DNA of 42,621 bases from Agromyces albus (GTDB lineage Bacteria > Actinomycetota > Actinomycetes > Actinomycetales > Microbacteriaceae), in the NCBI RefSeq assembly GCF_004134825.1, contig NZ_SDPN01000036.1, positions 1-42,621 of the forward strand, given 5' to 3'. Below the pieces are notes generated by a model, which was given only the letters and a program-made list of their open reading frames with translations, was not told the origin of the DNA and did no database searches. This document shows, in pieces, positions 18,369-26,057 of the stretch (its first letter is position 1; each line of letters starts with the position of its first letter). Both the position numbers and the translations under genes were made by a program.

Positions 18369-19789
18369 GCCGCACCGCCGCGACCGTGCCGGTCATCCCA
18401 GGCTTCCATCCCGACCCGAGCGTCTGCCGGGTCGGCGACGACTACTATCTGGCCAACTCCTCGTTCGAATACGTGCCTGCGGTGCCGATCTGGCATTCGC
18501 GGGACCTGGTGGCGTGGACGCAAGTGGGCAACGCGCTCGTGCGGGACGAGCAGTTCCCCGCTGCACGGGCCGGAGACAGCGGCGGCATCTACGCGCCGAC
18601 ACTGCGCCATCATCGCGGACGCTTCTGGTTGATCACCTCTGACGTCGGGGATCCGCATGGCGGCCAGCGGCTGTTCCGGGCCGATGCGATCGAGGGGCCG
18701 TGGTCGGATGCGATCGAACTGCCCGAACTCCGGGGCATCGACCCCGACCTGTGCTTCACCGACGAGGGCGAATGCCTCGTCACCTATTGCTCGTGGACGG
18801 GCGGCCCGTCGGCCGTCTGGCAGGCCGCGATCGACGCCGACACGGGGCGCGTGCTCGATCCCCCACGCCTGCTGTGGGGCGGCACCGAGCTCGGCCACAC
18901 CGAAGCTCCGCATCTGTACCGCCGAGGCCACTGGTGGTACCTGGTCGTGGCGGAAGGCGGTACCGAGCGCGGCCACGGCGTCTCCGTCGCCCGGTCGCGG
19001 AGTCCGCGCGGTCCCTTCGAGTCGGCACCGCACAATCCGGTCTACACGCATCGGAGCACGGAGCGCCCCGTGCAGAACGTGGGACACGCCGACCTGGTCG
19101 AGCGGCCCGACGGCACCTGGGCAGCCGTGCACCTGGGCGTCCGGCCGCGCGGCATGACGCCCTCGTTCCACGTGAACGGCCGGGAGACGTTCCTCGCGGA
19201 GGTCGACTGGGTCGACGACTGGCCGGCGTTCCGGCCTTCCGACGCCATTCCGCCCGCAGGCGCATGGGACGTCGACGACCGGTTCGATCGCCTGCATCCG
19301 CGCTGGGTTTCGCCGCGGGCCCGCATCGAGGACTTCGCCAGGCCGGTGCAAGGTGGCCTCGAGGTGCGCGGCGTCGAGGGCTCGGGCGTATACACCCGGC
19401 TCCAGGCGTTGCACTGGACCGCCGTGTTCGACGTCGACTCCGCGGACGCCGATTCGGTCGTGCACGCGGAGATACGGCTCGATGACCGGCACCGGGTCGG
19501 TGTACGGATCGCGGCGGGGACCGCCACGGCCATCTGGACGGTCGGCGGCGCGATGGTCGAGCTCGGCAGCGTCGACGCGACGCGCGGACGCCTGGAGATC
19601 GCATCCGTCGCATCCGCGACCGGTGGCCCCGACGACGTGATGCTCACGGCCGACGGGCAGTCGCTGGGGACGATCGACGGTCGCTATCTCTCGACCGAGG
19701 TCGCGGCCGGCTTCACTGGGCGGGTCGCCGGTGTGCGCGTCGAGCGAGGCGTCGCCATCGTGCGCCGTATCGCGATCACAGAGTCGTGA
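18365..19789 (+). CDS. GH43 beta-xylosidase / alpha-L-arabinofuranosidase
   Basis: 474 residues from the ATG at 18365 (four-base overlap with GH3). The five-blade propeller holds the three GH43 carboxylates: Asp17 base in 'PGFHPDPSVCRV', Asp126 in 'LRGIDPDLCF' and Glu180 acid in 'LGHTEAPHLYR'. 'FEYVPAVPIWHSRDLVAW' is the usual blade 1 sequence of XynB-like members. Residues 290-474 form a C-terminal beta-sandwich (GH43_C2/DUF1349-like). No signal peptide, so it acts on imported oligosaccharides, removing arabinofuranose or xylose side or end groups. Activity cannot be split between these two from sequence alone. The gene ends about 100 bases before the Lpl promoter, with no clear terminator in between. 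Confidence 0.93.
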   Translation: MSRTAATVPVIPGFHPDPSVCRVGDDYYLANSSFEYVPAVPIWHSRDLVAWTQVGNALVRDEQFPAARAGDSGGIYAPTLRHHRGRFWLITSDVGDPHGGQRLFRADAIEGPWSDAIELPELRGIDPDLCFTDEGECLVTYCSWTGGPSAVWQAAIDADTGRVLDPPRLLWGGTELGHTEAPHLYRRGHWWYLVVAEGGTERGHGVSVARSRSPRGPFESAPHNPVYTHRSTERPVQNVGHADLVERPDGTWAAVHLGVRPRGMTPSFHVNGRETFLAEVDWVDDWPAFRPSDAIPPAGAWDVDDRFDRLHPRWVSPRARIEDFARPVQGGLEVRGVEGSGVYTRLQALHWTAVFDVDSADADSVVHAEIRLDDRHRVGVRIAAGTATAIWTVGGAMVELGSVDATRGRLEIASVASATGGPDDVMLTADGQSLGTIDGRYLSTEVAAGFTGRVAGVRVERGVAIVRRIAITES

Positions 19790-19833
19790 GGTCCCGGATG
19801 AAGCCCCGGCCCCCCGGCTTCGCCCGGCGCATT

Positions 19834-19847
19834 TGAGAGCGCTCCCA
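19834..19847. promoter_or_regulatory. CebR-like palindrome upstream of Lpl operon
   Basis: TGAGAGCGCTCCCA differs at one base from TGGGAGCGCTCCCA, the operator of the Streptomyces cello-oligosaccharide repressor CebR. It lies 40 bases upstream of the -35 box. The second operon copy retains the same core (GAGCGCTC, 23816-23823). Confidence 0.6.
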
Positions 19848-19886
19848 GCGTTCTCGCGCCGTTCTCGACGAGTTGTCAACAAGGGT

Positions 19887-19915
19887 TTGACGGATCCGGC
19901 TCGGCTGGTTATTGT
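19887..19915 (+). promoter_or_regulatory. Promoter of the Lpl-type transporter operon
   Basis: TTGACG (19887-19892) and TATTGT (19910-19915) with a 17-base spacer, a good sigma-70-type promoter. The same boxes occur in the second copy at 23856-23885 with an 18-base spacer. Operator D begins at the last base of the -10 box. Confidence 0.8.
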
Positions 19916-19928
19916 CGAAGCGATTCGA
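19915..19928. promoter_or_regulatory. LacI-type operator D
   Basis: TCGAAGCGATTCGA, a 14-mer one base from the perfect palindrome, covering the end of the -10 box and the start region. A repressor here would block transcription initiation. Confidence 0.85.
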
Positions 19929-19978
19929 TTGTTGGAACACCGAACAAATTGTCGAACACACGATCACAAGGGAGTGAC

Positions 19979-20032
19979 ATGAATGGGTGCGTGAATACCC
20001 GGCGAGCCGCGGCGCGGCGGGCGACGACATGA
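19979..20032 (+). CDS. Possible 17-residue leader ORF before the permease
   Basis: ATG at 19979, four bases after AAGGGAG, opens a 17-codon frame (MNGCVNTRRAAARRATT) whose TGA at 20030-20032 overlaps the permease ATG at 20029 (ATGA). The Shine-Dalgarno, ATG and next few bases are conserved at the second operon copy (23941-23958). It could be a translationally coupled leader peptide, or a relic of the original permease start after an indel. Too short to judge by composition. Confidence 0.4.
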   Translation: MNGCVNTRRAAARRATT

Positions 20033-21024
20033 CCAGCCAGCTCGTCCTGCAGGAGGTCGCCGCGACTGAGCTCGAGGAGAGCCCGGCGGCCGAGAAGGCG
20101 TCACGCAAGCAGCGGCGCCAGGCCGGTGGCCGCCGCTCGTACACCATGTTCCTGTGCATCCTGCCGTTCATGGTGCTGGTGTTCGTCTTCTCCTACTTCC
20201 CGCTCTACGGCTGGATCTACTCGCTGTTCGACTACCGGGCGGCCCTCGGGCTCTCCGGCAGCGAGTTCGTCGGACTGCGGTGGTTCGAGCTCCTGGTCAG
20301 TTCGCCGACTCAGGTGGCGCAGATCGGCCAGGTGCTGCTCAACACGCTTGCCATCAGCTTCCTCGGCATCGCGACCTCGGTGCTCCCGCTGTTCTTCGCG
20401 GTCTTCCTCAACGAGGTGCGGGCGCCGTGGTTCCGCAACGCCGTGCAGACGCTGACCACGCTCCCGAACTTCATCTCCTGGGTGCTGGTCTACATGATCG
20501 CGTTCTCCCTGTTCTCCAGCTCCGGCCTCGTGAACAACGTCCTCAACGACGCAGGACTCATCACCCAGCCGCTCAAGTTCCTGGACACCGATCAGAACGT
20601 CTGGCTCACGATGACGCTCTGGAGCGTCTGGAAGGGGCTCGGCTGGGGTGCGATCATCTACCTCGCCGCCATCGCCGGTATCGACCAGTCGCTGTACGAG
20701 TCGGCGAAGATCGACGGCGCCGGGCGATTCCAGCTGATGCGGTACATCACCATCCCGCAGCTGATGCCGACGTATCTCGTGCTGCTGCTCCTGTCAGTCG
20801 CGAACCTGCTGAACAACGGCATGGAGCAGTACTTCGTGTTCCAGAACGCCTTCAACAAGGAAACCATCCAGGTTCTCGATCTGTACGTCTACAACATCGG
20901 GATCACGGGCAACAGCCTCTCGATGGCCACGGCGATCGGCATGCTGAAGAGCGTCATCTCGGTGGCTCTCCTGCTCACCGTCAACTGGATCGCCAAGCGC
21001 GTCCGCGGCCAGTCGATCGTCTGA
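20029..21024 (+). CDS. LplB-type polysaccharide ABC transporter permease
   Basis: 331 residues from the ATG at 20029; an in-frame GTG at 19987 would add 14 residues and cannot be excluded. After a charged, Glu- and Arg-rich cytoplasmic N-terminus come six membrane helices starting with 'TMFLCILPFMVLVFVFSYFPLYGWIYSLF', the hallmark LplB/YteP opening. The EAA loop is 'ESAKIDGAGRFQLMRYITIPQL'. 'NGMEQYFVFQNAFNKETIQVLDLYVYNIGI' is conserved in this subfamily. These permeases pair with an LplC/YtcP partner and a ~60-kDa LplA-type binding protein to import complex oligosaccharides. No ATPase is encoded nearby. It starts the operon behind a promoter with operator D. Confidence 0.93.
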   Translation: MTSQLVLQEVAATELEESPAAEKASRKQRRQAGGRRSYTMFLCILPFMVLVFVFSYFPLYGWIYSLFDYRAALGLSGSEFVGLRWFELLVSSPTQVAQIGQVLLNTLAISFLGIATSVLPLFFAVFLNEVRAPWFRNAVQTLTTLPNFISWVLVYMIAFSLFSSSGLVNNVLNDAGLITQPLKFLDTDQNVWLTMTLWSVWKGLGWGAIIYLAAIAGIDQSLYESAKIDGAGRFQLMRYITIPQLMPTYLVLLLLSVANLLNNGMEQYFVFQNAFNKETIQVLDLYVYNIGITGNSLSMATAIGMLKSVISVALLLTVNWIAKRVRGQSIV

Positions 21025-21037
21025 GAAGGAGACAACC

Positions 21038-21958
21038 ATGAGCAACACGACCTTCGGGGTACGCCGGCGCGGTGGCGGCGACCTCATCTTCGCGATCACG
21101 AACTACTCGGTATTCATCGCGCTCGCGTTCCTGTGCGCCTACCCGTTCTACTTCCTGATCATCAACTCGATCAGCGCCAACGACGTCTCCGCCCTCGGGC
21201 AGGTGCGCTGGCTGCCGGTCGACGTCCACCTCGAGAACTACGAGCAGGTGCTGCAGCTGAACGGCCTGCCCATGGCGGCCATCGTCAGCATCGCGCGCAC
21301 TGCGATCGGCACCCTGGCTGCGGTGCTCGCCTCTGCCTTCCTCGGCTTCATGTTCTCGCAGGGCAAGATGTGGGGCCGGCAGTTCTGGTACCGGTTCGTC
21401 ATCATCACGATGTACTTCAGCGCCGGACTCATCCCCGTCTTCATCGTGATGAAGACTCTCGGCCTCACCAACAACTTCTGGGTGTACGTCCTGCCGTTCA
21501 TCGTGCAGCCGTTCTTCATCATCCTGGTGAAGACGTACGTCGAGGCCATGCCGGAGTCGCTCCAGGAGGCCGCCGAGATGGACGGCGCGAACATCGTGCA
21601 GATCTTCTTCCGCATCTTCCTGCCGAACATGACGCCGATCCTCGCCACGGTGGCCATCTTCTCGGCGGTCGCCCAGTGGAACTCCTTCCAGGACACCTTG
21701 ATCTACGTGACCGATCAGAGTCTGTACACCCTGCAGTACCTGCTCTACATGTTCATCAACCAGGCCAACAGCCTGGCCCAGGCCGCGCAGAACTCCGGCG
21801 GCAACCTTTCCGGCATCATCACGGCGGCGACCACCCAGACGCCGACGTCGATCCGGATGACCGTCTCGGTACTCGTCGTGCTGCCGATCATCTTCATCTA
21901 TCCCCTGTTCCAGCGCTTCTTCGTGAAGGGCATCATGCTCGGCGCGGTCAAGGGCTGA
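21038..21958 (+). CDS. LplC/YtcP-type carbohydrate ABC permease
   Basis: 306 residues, 13 bp after the first permease with 'GAAGGAG' in the gap. Six helices: the first reads 'YSVFIALAFLCAYPFYFLIINSIS', and the C-terminus 'PLFQRFFVKGIMLGAVKG' is the LplC/YtcP signature. The EAA loop is 'EAAEMDGANIVQIFFRIFLPNMTPI'. It works as a heterodimer with the preceding permease. The last third of this gene was the source of the fossil at 23950-24186, which is how the second operon copy can be recognised. Confidence 0.94.
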   Translation: MSNTTFGVRRRGGGDLIFAITNYSVFIALAFLCAYPFYFLIINSISANDVSALGQVRWLPVDVHLENYEQVLQLNGLPMAAIVSIARTAIGTLAAVLASAFLGFMFSQGKMWGRQFWYRFVIITMYFSAGLIPVFIVMKTLGLTNNFWVYVLPFIVQPFFIILVKTYVEAMPESLQEAAEMDGANIVQIFFRIFLPNMTPILATVAIFSAVAQWNSFQDTLIYVTDQSLYTLQYLLYMFINQANSLAQAAQNSGGNLSGIITAATTQTPTSIRMTVSVLVVLPIIFIYPLFQRFFVKGIMLGAVKG

Positions 21959-21989
21959 CCGCCTCCGGGCTCAATCTGAAAGGAATGCA

Positions 21990-23741
21990 ATGAAGCTCCC
22001 TAAAAAGGCGGTCGCTGTAGCGTCCGCTCTGGCGATGGTCGGCCTGCTGACCTCGTGCATCGGCGGCGCCCCAGAGGCCGAACAAGCCGCCATCTCCGAG
22101 TTCCCCGAGAAGTGGGACGAGGAGATCACGGTCGACGTCTTCGACGAACTCGCGAACTACATGGGCGTTCAGGAGGGATGGTTCGGTGATCTCGTGAAGA
22201 AGAAGTTCAACATGAAGCTGAACATCATCGCCCCCAACGTCGCCGGCGGCGGCGACACCCTCTACAACACCCGCGTCTCAGCCGGCGACCTCGGTGACCT
22301 CATCGTCACCTCCAAGGGGAAGAAGCTCAACGAGCTCGTCGAAGGCGGCCTGGTGCTGGACAGCGCGCCGTTCTACCCGGCGATGAAGAACGTCGAGAAG
22401 TTCGACACCGCGGTCACGCATCTCAACGACGGAAAGGACGGCGTGTACGCCTTCCCGACGTCGGTGTCGTCGATCAAGCCGACCGAGCCCTCGGAGGGGA
22501 TCGACCCGACCTTCGGGCCGTATCTTCGCTGGGACCTCTACAAGCAGCTCGGCTATCCGGAGCTGAACACCCTCGAGGACCTCCTTCCCGTGCTGAAGGA
22601 CATGCAGGACCTCGAGCCCACCGCCCCCAACGGCGCCAAGGTCTACGCCATCTCCCTGTTCAAGGACTGGGACGGCAACATGATGGTCACGGCGAAGCAG
22701 CCGACCACGTTCTACGGCTACGACGAGCGCGGCTTCGTGCTGGCGAAGGCGGACGGCTCGGACTACCAGAGCATCCTCGACGACGACGGCGAGTACCTGC
22801 GCACGCTGAAGTTCTACTACGAGGCCAACAAGCTCGGGCTGGTCGACCCCGAGTCGACGACGCAGAACTACGACACCATGTGGTCCAAGGTCCAGAACGG
22901 GCAGGTGCTGTTCTCCTGGTGGCCGTGGCTCGGCCAGGCCGCATACAACACCGACGCCAACACCCAGGCGGGCAAGGGCTTCCAGATCGCCCCGCTCAAG
23001 GACATGAAGGTGTTCGCCTACGGAGCCGAGGCGTACGGTGCACAGCAGGTCATCACGATCGGCTCGAAGGCGGAGGACCCGGAGCGCATCGCCGCGTTCA
23101 TCGACTGGCTGTACTCGCCCGAGGGCACCTACGCCAACAACAGCCAGACCATGGGGGCCGCGGGTCCGCAGGGCCTGACCTGGGATCTCGACGACTCCGG
23201 TCAGCCGGCGCTCACGGAGCTCGGCCAGCAGGCCTTCATCGGCGGCGAGGCCGAGGTTCCGGCCGAGTGGGGTGGCGGCAGCTACATCGATGGCGGATCG
23301 ACGCTGAACGTGTCGGCTGTGCTTCCGGCCGATGTCGACAAGGAGACCGGCTTGCCGTTCAACTACAAGACGTGGCCGACGTACCAGGAACTCGTGAAGA
23401 CGCCGCTCTCGGAGGACTGGAAGGCAAAGATGGGCGACGCGCCGACGAGCATGGACTACCTGAAGGACAACGATCAGCTGCTCGTCGCGCCCGGCGCCAG
23501 TTACACGCCGCCGACCGACCCGTCGGAGATCGAGACGCTGCGCAACCAGGTCAAGGCCGTGATCGTCCAGTACTCATGGAAGATGTCCTTCGCCGCCAGC
23601 GAAGCGGAGTTCGAGCAGCTGAAGAGCCAGCTGCAGGAGGAGGCCGAGGGCCTGGGCTACGACAAGGTTCTCGAGTTCGACATGGAGTCCGCCAAGGCGC
23701 AGAACGAGGCGCGCGAGAAGGTGGCCGAGAAACTCGGCTGA
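21990..23741 (+). CDS. LplA-type oligosaccharide-binding lipoprotein, copy 1
   Basis: 583 residues, with 'GAAAGGAATGCA' before the ATG. The signal peptide ends in lipobox 'LLTSC' (Cys23). The mature protein is a large two-lobed extracellular binding protein of the LplA/YtcQ kind ('FPEKWDEEITVDVFDELANYMG', 'VAGGGDTLYNTRVSAGDLGDLIV', 'FGPYLRWDLYKQLGYPELNTLEDLLPVLKDMQ', 'NGQVLFSWWPWLGQ', 'RIAAFIDWLYSPEG'). It is very lysine-rich compared with flanking genes. It ends the intact operon and is followed by a 16-bp hairpin. The ligand is unknown; the locus suggests a branched plant oligosaccharide. Confidence 0.95.
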   Translation: MKLPKKAVAVASALAMVGLLTSCIGGAPEAEQAAISEFPEKWDEEITVDVFDELANYMGVQEGWFGDLVKKKFNMKLNIIAPNVAGGGDTLYNTRVSAGDLGDLIVTSKGKKLNELVEGGLVLDSAPFYPAMKNVEKFDTAVTHLNDGKDGVYAFPTSVSSIKPTEPSEGIDPTFGPYLRWDLYKQLGYPELNTLEDLLPVLKDMQDLEPTAPNGAKVYAISLFKDWDGNMMVTAKQPTTFYGYDERGFVLAKADGSDYQSILDDDGEYLRTLKFYYEANKLGLVDPESTTQNYDTMWSKVQNGQVLFSWWPWLGQAAYNTDANTQAGKGFQIAPLKDMKVFAYGAEAYGAQQVITIGSKAEDPERIAAFIDWLYSPEGTYANNSQTMGAAGPQGLTWDLDDSGQPALTELGQQAFIGGEAEVPAEWGGGSYIDGGSTLNVSAVLPADVDKETGLPFNYKTWPTYQELVKTPLSEDWKAKMGDAPTSMDYLKDNDQLLVAPGASYTPPTDPSEIETLRNQVKAVIVQYSWKMSFAASEAEFEQLKSQLQEEAEGLGYDKVLEFDMESAKAQNEAREKVAEKLG

Positions 23742-23754
23742 TCTCCGCGTAAGA

Positions 23755-23790
23755 CAGAACACCCCCGGACATGCGTCCGGGGGTGTTCTG
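23755..23790 (+). terminator. Hairpin terminator after binding protein copy 1
   Basis: A perfect 16-bp stem (CAGAACACCCCCGGAC / GTCCGGGGGTGTTCTG) with the loop ATGC, 13 bases after the stop. There is no T-run, as is common for actinobacterial terminators. The same hairpin follows copy 2. Confidence 0.85.
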
Positions 23791-23812
23791 CGTTCGACGG
23801 GGATGTCGAGCA

Positions 23813-23826
23813 GAAGAGCGCTCTCC
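23813..23826. promoter_or_regulatory. CebR-like palindrome, copy 2
   Basis: GAAGAGCGCTCTCC contains the symmetric core AGAGCGCTCT and lies 29 bases upstream of the copy 2 -35 box, matching the palindrome at 19834. Only the core is conserved. Confidence 0.5.
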
Positions 23827-23855
23827 AACGTTATCGAGGCGTTATGGACGAAGGT

Positions 23856-23885
23856 TTGACGAATCCGGTCTCAACTGGATATTGT
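23856..23885 (+). promoter_or_regulatory. Promoter of the second binding-protein unit
   Basis: TTGACG (23856-23861) and TATTGT (23880-23885) with an 18-base spacer. The spacer is one base longer than in the first copy, so strength may differ. It should transcribe the fossil and binding protein copy 2. Confidence 0.78.
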
Positions 23886-23898
23886 CGAAGCGATTCGA
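23885..23898. promoter_or_regulatory. LacI-type operator E
   Basis: TCGAAGCGATTCGA, identical to operator D and at the same place relative to the -10 box, so copy 2 should remain under the same repressor. Confidence 0.85.
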
Positions 23899-23949
23899 TT
23901 GTTGCAATGCCAAACAAATTCGAGTCGCGCATCATGACAAGGGAGTGAC

Positions 23950-24186
23950 ATGAGTGGGCGCCATGGACCTCTTCTCCGCGTCCTTCAGCCGAACATGACA
24001 CCGATCCTCTGGGCGGTGGCCATCTTCTCGACAGTTGCCCAGTGGAACTTCTTCCAGCACACCTTGATCTACGTGACCGATCAGCGTCTTGTGCACCCGG
24101 CAGCATTTGCCGCGGGTCATCTTATCTATCCCCTGTTCCAGCGCTTCTTCGTGAAGGGCATCACGCTCGGCGCGGTCACGGGCTGA
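23950..24186 (+). pseudogene. Fossil of the Lpl permeases (78-codon open remnant)
   Basis: The 5' end copies the start region of the first permease (AAGGGAGTGACATGAGTGGG versus AAGGGAGTGACATGAATGGG). From codon 8 it matches the last third of permease 2: 'LQPNMTPILWAVAIFSTVAQWNFFQHTLIYVTDQ' versus 'LPNMTPILATVAIFSAVAQWNSFQDTLIYVTDQ', then 'YPLFQRFFVKGITLGAVTG' at the end. Between these, DNA alignment by eye shows a one-base insertion after 'GATCAGCGTCT', an internal deletion of roughly 130 bases, and a one-base loss near 'CATCTTATC' that restores the frame. The frame is open by chance or selection, but it lacks most helices, so it cannot be a working permease. It may still help translation of the binding-protein gene 31 bases downstream. 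Confidence 0.88.
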
Positions 24187-24217
24187 CCGTCTCCGGGCAC
24201 CATCTGAAAGGAAAGCA

Positions 24218-25966
24218 ATGAAGCTCCCAAAGAAAGTGGTCGCCGTTGCGTCCGCTCTGGCGATGGTCGGCCTGCTGACCTCGTGCATCGGCGGCGCCCC
24301 AGAGGAACGCGCCGCCATTTCCGAGTTCCCCGAAAAGTGGGATGAGGAGATCACAGTCGACGTCTTCGACGGGGTCGCGAACTACATGGGCATTCAGGAG
24401 GGCTGGTTCGGCGACCTCGTGAAGAAGAAGTTCAACATGAAGCTGAACTTCATCGCCCCGAACGTCGCCGGCGGTGGCGACACCCTGTACAACACGCGTG
24501 TCTCGGCCGGCAACCTCGGCGACCTCATCGTCATCGACAAGGGGATGAAGCTCGACGAGCTCGTCCAGGGCGGCCTGGTGCTGGACAGCGCGCCGTTCTA
24601 CCCAGCGATGACCAACGTCGAGAAGTTCGACACCGCTGTCACGCATCTCAACGAGGGCAAGGACGGAATCTTCGCCTTCCCGACGATGATGTCGTCGATC
24701 AAGCCCACCGAACCCGATGGGGGGGTCGACCCGTCGTTCGGGCCGTATCTTCGCTGGGATCTGTACAAGCAGCTCGGCTATCCGGAGTTGAACACGCTCG
24801 AGGATGTCCTTCCGGTGCTGAAGCAGATGCAGGACCTCGAGCCCACGGCTCCGAACGGCGCCAAGGTCTATGCCCTCTCGCTGTTCAAGGACTGGGACAG
24901 CAACGGGATCGTCACGGCGAAGCAGCCGGCGGCGTTCTACGGCTATGAGGACATGGGCTTCGCTGTGGCCAAGGCGGATGGTTCGGATTACCAAGCGCTG
25001 CTCGACGACGACAGCGAGTACATGCGCGCGCTGAAGTTCTATCACGAGGCCAACAAGCTCGGCCTCATCGACCCCGAGTCGACGACGCAGAACTACGACA
25101 CCATGTTCTCGAAGGTGCAGAACGGCCAGGTGCTGTTCTCCTGGTGGCCGTGGCTCGGACAGTCCGCGTACAACAACGACGCCAACACCCAGGCCGGAAA
25201 GGGCTTCGAGATCGTCCCGCTCAAGGACATGAACGTGCTGACTTTCGGTGCCGAGGTATACGGCGGAGCGCAGACCTTCGCGATCGGCTCGAAGGCGAAG
25301 GACCCCGAGCGCATCGCCGCGTTCATCGACTGGCTGTACTCGCCGGAAGGGCGCCACGCCAACGACGGCAAGGTCATGGCGGCCGCAGGTCCGAAGGGTC
25401 TCACCTGGGAGCTGGATGACTCCGGCCAGCCCGCGCTGACCGAGCTCGGCAGGAAGATCTTCATCGAGGGCGATGCCGAGGTTCCGGCCGAGTGGGGCGG
25501 TGGCAGCTTCGTCGACGGGGGGTCCCAGATGAACGTATCGGCGGTTCTCCCGGCCGACATCGACAAGGAGACCGGCCTGCCCTTCAGCTACAGGACCTGG
25601 CCGACGTATCAGGCGCTCGTGGAGACGCCGCTCTCGGCCGACTGGAAAGCCAAGATGGGCGGCGCGCCGACCACGATGGACTACCTGAGGGACAACGACC
25701 AGCTGCTCGTCGCGACCGGTGCCAGCTACACCACGCCGACGGACTCCTCGGAGATCCAGACATTGCGCAAGCAGGTCGAACCGATCGTCGTTCAGTACTC
25801 CTGGAAGATGGTGTTCGCCGGCACCGACGCCGAGTTCGACCAGCTGAAAGCCGACATGCAGGAAGAGGCGAAGGGCCTGGGTTACGACAAGGTCCTCGAG
25901 GTCGACCTGGAGCGCGCCAAGGAGCGCAACGAGGAGCGCGAGAAGGTGGCCAAGGAATTCGGCTGA
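24218..25966 (+). CDS. LplA-type oligosaccharide-binding lipoprotein, copy 2
   Basis: 582 residues, full length, with the same lipobox 'LLTSC' and the same architecture as copy 1. In the first ~120 aligned residues I count 13 differences, one of them a single-residue gap, so the duplication is fairly old but the gene is under constraint. Differences include residues likely near the ligand ('VDVFDGVANYMGIQ' versus 'VDVFDELANYMGVQ', 'IVIDKGMKLDELVQ' versus 'IVTSKGKKLNELVE'), compatible with a shifted ligand preference. Because its own permeases are lost, it would have to feed the intact permease pair of the first unit, or one elsewhere. It has its own promoter, operator E and terminator. Confidence 0.94.
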   Translation: MKLPKKVVAVASALAMVGLLTSCIGGAPEERAAISEFPEKWDEEITVDVFDGVANYMGIQEGWFGDLVKKKFNMKLNFIAPNVAGGGDTLYNTRVSAGNLGDLIVIDKGMKLDELVQGGLVLDSAPFYPAMTNVEKFDTAVTHLNEGKDGIFAFPTMMSSIKPTEPDGGVDPSFGPYLRWDLYKQLGYPELNTLEDVLPVLKQMQDLEPTAPNGAKVYALSLFKDWDSNGIVTAKQPAAFYGYEDMGFAVAKADGSDYQALLDDDSEYMRALKFYHEANKLGLIDPESTTQNYDTMFSKVQNGQVLFSWWPWLGQSAYNNDANTQAGKGFEIVPLKDMNVLTFGAEVYGGAQTFAIGSKAKDPERIAAFIDWLYSPEGRHANDGKVMAAAGPKGLTWELDDSGQPALTELGRKIFIEGDAEVPAEWGGGSFVDGGSQMNVSAVLPADIDKETGLPFSYRTWPTYQALVETPLSADWKAKMGGAPTTMDYLRDNDQLLVATGASYTTPTDSSEIQTLRKQVEPIVVQYSWKMVFAGTDAEFDQLKADMQEEAKGLGYDKVLEVDLERAKERNEEREKVAKEFG

Positions 25967-25980
25967 TCCTCGCGTGAAGG

Positions 25981-26014
25981 AGAACACCCCCGGGCATCTG
26001 TCCGGGGGTGTTCT
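25981..26014 (+). terminator. Hairpin terminator after binding protein copy 2
   Basis: Stem AGAACACCCCCGG / CCGGGGGTGTTCT (13 bp, extendable by a G-T pair), 14 bases after the stop. It is homologous to the hairpin at 23755-23790. It also faces the convergent DUF624 gene, whose stop is 43 bases further on. Confidence 0.83.
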
Positions 26015-26057
26015 GCGTGTGCGGTGGACTGGGGAACGCTACGGGATCTCGCGGAAG

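Larger units (their letters stand above)
19834..23790 (+). repeat. Operon duplication: intact unit
   Basis: The unit runs from the CebR-like palindrome and promoter through two permeases and the binding protein to the hairpin terminator. Its 5' and 3' parts are repeated directly at 23813-26014. Aligned by eye, the promoter segments, the leader start, the last third of permease 2, the whole binding-protein gene and the terminator correspond. Confidence 0.85.
23813..26014 (+). repeat. Operon duplication: decayed unit
   Basis: Second direct copy of the Lpl unit. It keeps the GAGCGCTC palindrome, promoter, operator E, AAGGGAGTGACATG start region, a shrunken permease remnant, a full binding-protein gene and the hairpin. 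About 1.9 kb of permease sequence has been reduced to about 0.24 kb. Confidence 0.85.

Noticed and set aside
23950..24186. A functional small membrane protein
   Set aside because: The segment aligns with two separated pieces of permease 2 with frameshifts and deletion between them; better read as a fossil, although translation cannot be excluded.
24176..25987. Open frame of 603 codons antisense to binding protein copy 2
   Set aside because: Mirrors the real lipoprotein gene, which has an RBS, lipobox and homologue; no family features on the other strand.
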